Below are positions 63,515-64,000 of a stretch of DNA of 64,000 nt, one piece after another; the first letter of the stretch is position 1; the number at the start of each line of letters is the position of its first letter. The notes beneath the pieces are model-generated. The model made no database searches. It was not told where the DNA came from and saw only the letters and a program-made list of their open reading frames with translations. The stretch spans positions 29,441-93,440 of the forward strand of contig CAZNDB010000004.1 of assembly GCA_964571725.1 (NCBI GenBank), in the 5' to 3' direction. This DNA comes from UBA1369 sp964571725. Its GTDB lineage: Bacteria; Patescibacteriota; Gracilibacteria; UBA1369. The position numbers and the translations under genes were made by a program.

Positions 63515-63717
63515 GCCGTCGCTTTCAGAGGAAAGGGGGACTTTAAACGCTACACCTTAAGCCCTCAAATATTCGTTCTGATAGCCAAATCAAAGTTCAT
63601 TAACATTTAGGGTGTAGTAGAGAAGAGTTGGATTTTGCATAACTTGAATTTCAAGTTAGTGCTACTAATAACTTTTTGAAGTTTGTGGAATATTTCTTCG
63701 GAAATTTTCCATTATTT
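63515..63717 (+). other. Structured leader of the rRNA transcript
   Basis: This stretch holds no gene. An 11-pair stem (63550-63560 with 63608-63618, one G-U pair) encloses a 47-base loop. A short hairpin AACTTGAA/TTCAAGTT follows near 63640-63657. The sequence TGCTACTAATAAC near 63659 loosely resembles a boxA antitermination element. A processing stem closing around 16S would need the missing 3' side. Confidence 0.5.
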
Positions 63718-64000
63718 TATTCGAAGAGTTTGATCCTAGCTCAGGATTAACGCTGGCGGTGTGCCTAACACATGCAAGTCGAGCGCCCTGGACCCTGTTT
63801 CCAATAAATTGGAGGTAGAGTCCAGGGAGCGGCAGACGGGAGAGTAATACGTTGATAACTGCCCCGAAGACAGGGATAAGCCTTAGAAATAGGGTCTAAT
63901 ACCGGATGGTCTCGAAAGAGTAAAGCAGCAATGCGCTTTGGGAGGTGTCTGCGGCCTATCAGTTTGTTGGTGAGGTAATGGCTTACCAAGACTATGACGG
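63718..64000 (+). rRNA. rrs: 16S ribosomal RNA, 5' part (cut by window edge)
   Basis: The universal 5' region is clear: GAGTTTGATCCTAGCTCAG at 63726, then ACGCTGGCGGTGTGCCTAAC and ACATGCAAGTCGAGCG. Variable regions V1 and V2 follow to the window end. The start is placed 8 bases before GAGTTTGATC by analogy with E. coli. The rest of the gene lies outside the window. This sequence is the best marker for placing the organism. Confidence 0.96.

Overview
The window is 64 kb of a compact bacterial chromosome with no phage, transposon or CRISPR array. Genes are tightly packed: many neighbours overlap by 1-8 bases (TAATG, ATGA and GTGA junctions), few start codons have a strong Shine-Dalgarno sequence, and TTG/GTG starts occur. 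UGA, UAA and UAG all act as stops. Reduced, atypical versions of standard proteins, the start of a 16S rRNA gene at the right edge, and genes such as a VirB4-like ATPase, FemAB/GNAT-like transferases, a prepilin peptidase and an SLH-S41 protease suggest a member of the Patescibacteria (CPR), perhaps near Peregrinibacteria. That placement is inference. The standard use of UGA argues against the Gracilibacteria/Absconditabacteria code.

Layout. 1-3858 (minus): a giant protein of unknown function, cut by the window edge, and a small neighbour that shares a domain with it. 4007-13854 (plus): hpf, O-antigen-ligase-like protein, MurE-like ligase, truB, WecA/TagO-like transferase, dnaG, rpoD, greA and a PEGA protein, joining envelope precursor synthesis to replication and transcription genes. 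13870-21592 (minus): DUF1858-like protein, priA, trpS, pyrG, a tandem GspF-N-like membrane protein, an Lgt homologue and a small membrane protein. 21699-25507: tlyA, RDD protein, small hypotheticals, kamA and tRNA-Arg. 25563-36316 (minus): secDF carrying a parvulin-like insertion, manC, prepilin peptidase, TPR protein, ruvC, pyk, two small proteins and a GH1 glycosidase. 36394-41161 (minus): ruvA, tgt, rpmE, gyrA. 41283-50204: VirB4-like ATPase, SLH-S41 protease (minus), FecR-like protein, gyrB, rpsU. 50283-56495: prmC, prfA, tatD, radA, glycosyltransferase and small hypotheticals. 56633-64000: tRNA-Lys, GNAT, two FemAB-like paralogues, DUF1003 protein, mutM, rlmI-like gene, tRNA-Leu, lipoprotein, clpP and the 5' part of the 16S rRNA gene.

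Functional themes are a Gram-positive-like envelope (lipid-linked sugar transfer, Mur ligase, FemAB-like enzymes, SLH anchoring, lipoprotein), DNA maintenance (gyrase, PriA, DnaG, RuvA/C, RadA, MutM), translation (HPF, S21, L31, RF1, PrmC, TruB, Tgt, TrpS) and protein export. The most striking protein is the SecD-SecF fusion with a parvulin-type prolyl isomerase domain, preceded by a degenerate second copy, in its extracytoplasmic part. Other oddities are the repeat-built giant protein, an Lgt homologue and a Tgt homologue that lack conserved functional residues, and a 69-base convergent coding overlap at the kamA 3' end.
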